This document shows positions 16,398 through 18,073 of a DNA stretch of 18,073 nt, piece after piece (the first letter of the stretch is position 1; every line of letters begins with the position of its first letter). This DNA comes from Bacteroidota bacterium. GTDB taxonomy: Bacteria > Bacteroidota > Bacteroidia > Bacteroidales > Lentimicrobiaceae. The DNA lies in contig JAEYXG010000156.1 of assembly GCA_023428585.1 (NCBI GenBank), positions 1-18,073 of the forward strand. The letters run 5' to 3'. The position numbers were made by a program, and so were the translations under genes. The notes under the pieces were generated by a model. That model worked only from the letters and a program-made list of their open reading frames with translations. It was not told the origin of the DNA and ran no database searches.

Positions 16398-17504
16398 CTA
16401 TTTCTTATCAAGAGTATTCAAGGCAAAAGCGTATGCACCAATGGCGACTGCTTTTGAAGTCCCCAAGCGACTAATACCTACACCTATTCTCTTAAGGGAG
16501 TCATATTTTATTCGTTTGTCGCTGAATGGCACTTTTATCTCGGTAGTATTGCCTTCATAGAATTTAGCAAATTCCTTTTCATCTTCCAGATTAAAGACCT
16601 TAATTTCCAGACGATCGAGAGCAGTACCTATCATGGTGGTAAAATTGGCATTCATTTCATTTACCAGATGCTGCAGGAATAATGGATATGCACCTGCCAG
16701 GCCTCCGCCGATTACTACAAGGCCGTCAACCAAAGTTGATGCATTGGCAATGGAATCACCGGCAACTTCTGCCATACGTTGGAATGCTTTTATTGCCGCC
16801 TCCTTATTGCCTTCGCGTAAACCCATTCCGATTTCATAAATTTCCCTTGGTTCAGGACAAGTATGATGCGGGAGATTCGATTCCCTGCAATATATCCTCT
16901 TAATACCGCGTATACTTACATTTTCTTCAACACTGGCATTTGTATGAAGCTTGTTGCGCATCCTGTTGATTTCAGCCTGAGCGGAGTTATCGCCGACAAA
17001 CAATTCACCGCGGGTAACAATACCTGCGCCATAACCGGTTCCAAAAGTGACTCCAAGCAGGTTTTGGAATTTTTTAGGACTAGGGCTGCTTTCAATTCTT
17101 TGGTTAATTTCAGGCAATAAACCGGCAATGGCTTCGCCATAAGCAAAGAGGTCGCCATCATTATTGATAAACACGGGAATGCCGAATGCCTCTTCAAGCA
17201 TGGGGCCTAATGCAACTCCACCCCTGAAGGTCGGGAGGTTCTCGAGGTCTCCAATTATACCCAGTTCGTATTCAGCCGGACCGGGAAAACAGAAGCTAAT
17301 GGCTACCGGTTCAGATTTCAGTTTAGCTTTAACCTCCTGAAACCCCTGAATGATCTTTTTCAGTACCACTTCCAATGAAGTCCCATCGGCTGGAATTACT
17401 ATCTGATCAATTATCTCGTGTTCAGCTTGTACAGCCGAAAAAACGAAGTTAGTTCCACCGGCATCAAGGACCATTACAATCCGGTTATCGTTTTTGAATC
17501 GCAT
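16398..17504 (-). CDS. ROK-family sugar kinase-like protein
   Basis: This 368-residue cytoplasmic protein has the ASKHA/ROK sugar-kinase fold. The N-terminal phosphate-binding loop is LDAGGTNFVFSAV (13-25). FINNDGDLFAYGEA (112-125) holds the presumed catalytic base D116 and the conserved GE. GVTFGTGYGAGIV (151-163) and VVIGGGLAGAY (263-273) are the second phosphate and adenosine motifs. It should phosphorylate a hexose or amino sugar with ATP. The canonical zinc motif (GH followed by CxCGxxGC) is absent: the region reads AEINRMRN, and a different Cys/His cluster (C206, H213, H214, C216) lies further on. Specificity is therefore uncertain and a regulatory or noncatalytic role is possible. It is about 60 residues longer than typical glucokinases of the family. 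The gene starts 49 bp after polA and may be co-transcribed with it. Confidence 0.85.
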   Translation of the reverse strand: MRFKNDNRIVMVLDAGGTNFVFSAVQAEHEIIDQIVIPADGTSLEVVLKKIIQGFQEVKAKLKSEPVAISFCFPGPAEYELGIIGDLENLPTFRGGVALGPMLEEAFGIPVFINNDGDLFAYGEAIAGLLPEINQRIESSPSPKKFQNLLGVTFGTGYGAGIVTRGELFVGDNSAQAEINRMRNKLHTNASVEENVSIRGIKRIYCRESNLPHHTCPEPREIYEIGMGLREGNKEAAIKAFQRMAEVAGDSIANASTLVDGLVVIGGGLAGAYPLFLQHLVNEMNANFTTMIGTALDRLEIKVFNLEDEKEFAKFYEGNTTEIKVPFSDKRIKYDSLKRIGVGISRLGTSKAVAIGAYAFALNTLDKK

Positions 17505-17553
17505 ATTTTTATTGCTTAAGTTTAAACGGTTAAAAATAAAAAATTAATTATTA

Positions 17554-18073
17554 TCAATGTGCTTCCAACCAGTTATTTCCTGTATTCATTTCCACCTCCA
17601 ATGGAATACTTAGTGGCAAGGCATTCTTCATGCAATCTTCAATAATTGGTTTTACAATGTCGAGTTCTTCAATTAATACATCAAATACCAATTCATCATG
17701 GACCTGCATAATCATCTTTGATTGCAGTTTGTGTTTTTTAAATTCATTGCTTATTTTGATCATTGCTATCTTGATCATATCAGCCGATGAACCCTGAATG
17801 GGGGCGTTGATGGCATTTCGTTCGGCAAAACCCCTGACTATAGCATTGGCTGAATTGATATCACGCAGATAGCGACGACGTTTCATAAGTGTTTCAACAT
17901 AACCTGATTCCCTTGCCTTTTTGATGGTAACGTCCATATATTTCCTAACACCACTAAAGCGTTCAAAGTATTGATTAATGATATTTGCTGCTTCTTTGCG
18001 GGGAATATTTAAACGCTCCGATAAGCCAAAAGCCGAGATGCCATATATAATTCCAAAGTTCACCGTTTTGGCG
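17554..18073 (-). CDS. polA: DNA polymerase I, C-terminal part (start outside window)
   Basis: The last 173 residues of family A DNA polymerase are visible and the frame is open to the window edge. The first full codons read AKTVNFGIIYG, the O-helix motif B that grips the incoming dNTP, with Phe at the position governing sugar selection. TLMKRRRYLRDINSAN and RNAINAPIQGSSADMIKIAM are typical fingers/palm segments. MQVHDELVFDV is motif C with a catalytic Asp. The protein ends at GNNWLEAH, a normal terminus for the family (W near the end). The 3' end is intact. It serves DNA repair and Okazaki-fragment processing. The exonuclease domains cannot be assessed. Confidence 0.96.
   Translation of the reverse strand, partial: AKTVNFGIIYGISAFGLSERLNIPRKEAANIINQYFERFSGVRKYMDVTIKKARESGYVETLMKRRRYLRDINSANAIVRGFAERNAINAPIQGSSADMIKIAMIKISNEFKKHKLQSKMIMQVHDELVFDVLIEELDIVKPIIEDCMKNALPLSIPLEVEMNTGNNWLEAH

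Noticed and set aside
15907..16560. 217-codon plus-strand open frame
   Set aside because: It is antisense to the LRR and ROK genes, crosses the promoter and hairpin between them, and mirrors the leucine-rich repeat on the opposite strand.

Overview
The window is about 18 kb of AT-rich DNA from a member of the Bacteroidota. The evidence is threefold. Four large exported proteins end in type IX secretion system (T9SS) type A C-terminal sorting domains, one of them degenerate. Two of these proteins are gingipain-type C25 cysteine proteases. Several leaders carry the phylum's -7 element TAnnTTTG, once with a TTTG -33 element at 20-bp spacing. Shine-Dalgarno sequences are not evident. A finer placement, such as an uncultured Bacteroidales-like marine or anaerobic lineage, is only an impression. 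All nine genes lie on the minus strand, so transcription runs from high to low coordinates. The first and last genes are cut by the window edges.

Layout in transcription order. (1) 18073-17554: the C-terminal end of DNA polymerase I. (2) 17504-16398: a ROK-family sugar kinase-like protein without the usual zinc motif, followed by a hairpin. (3) 16244-15495: a small leucine-rich-repeat lipoprotein with the best promoter in the window, whose -33 element lies inside the preceding hairpin. (4) 15379-13085: a secreted M14 zinc carboxypeptidase. (5) 12929-10608: a compact gingipain-like C25 protease. (6) 10574-6645: a 1309-residue Asp-box (BNR) propeller protein starting at GTG, 33 bp after the C25 gene. 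(7) 6301-2591: a 1236-residue C25 protease with five Ig/PKD-like modules, ending at a perfect 17-bp-stem terminator. (8) 2303-243: a soluble hybrid histidine kinase with an N-terminal receiver domain. (9) 119-1: the first 39 codons of a response regulator.

Functionally the core (15.4 to 2.6 kb) is a block of exported proteins made for the T9SS: an exopeptidase, two endopeptidases and a propeller protein that may bind or process glycans. Together they look like an extracellular degradation or surface-processing set. The BNR protein and the larger protease share the same Ig-like modules near their C-termini, which suggests module exchange within the locus. The kinase and regulator at the low-coordinate end form a two-component pair. 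Its link to the protease block is positional only, because a strong terminator separates them. PolA, ROK and LRR look like ordinary chromosomal neighbours. I found no transposase, CRISPR array, tRNA or rRNA.
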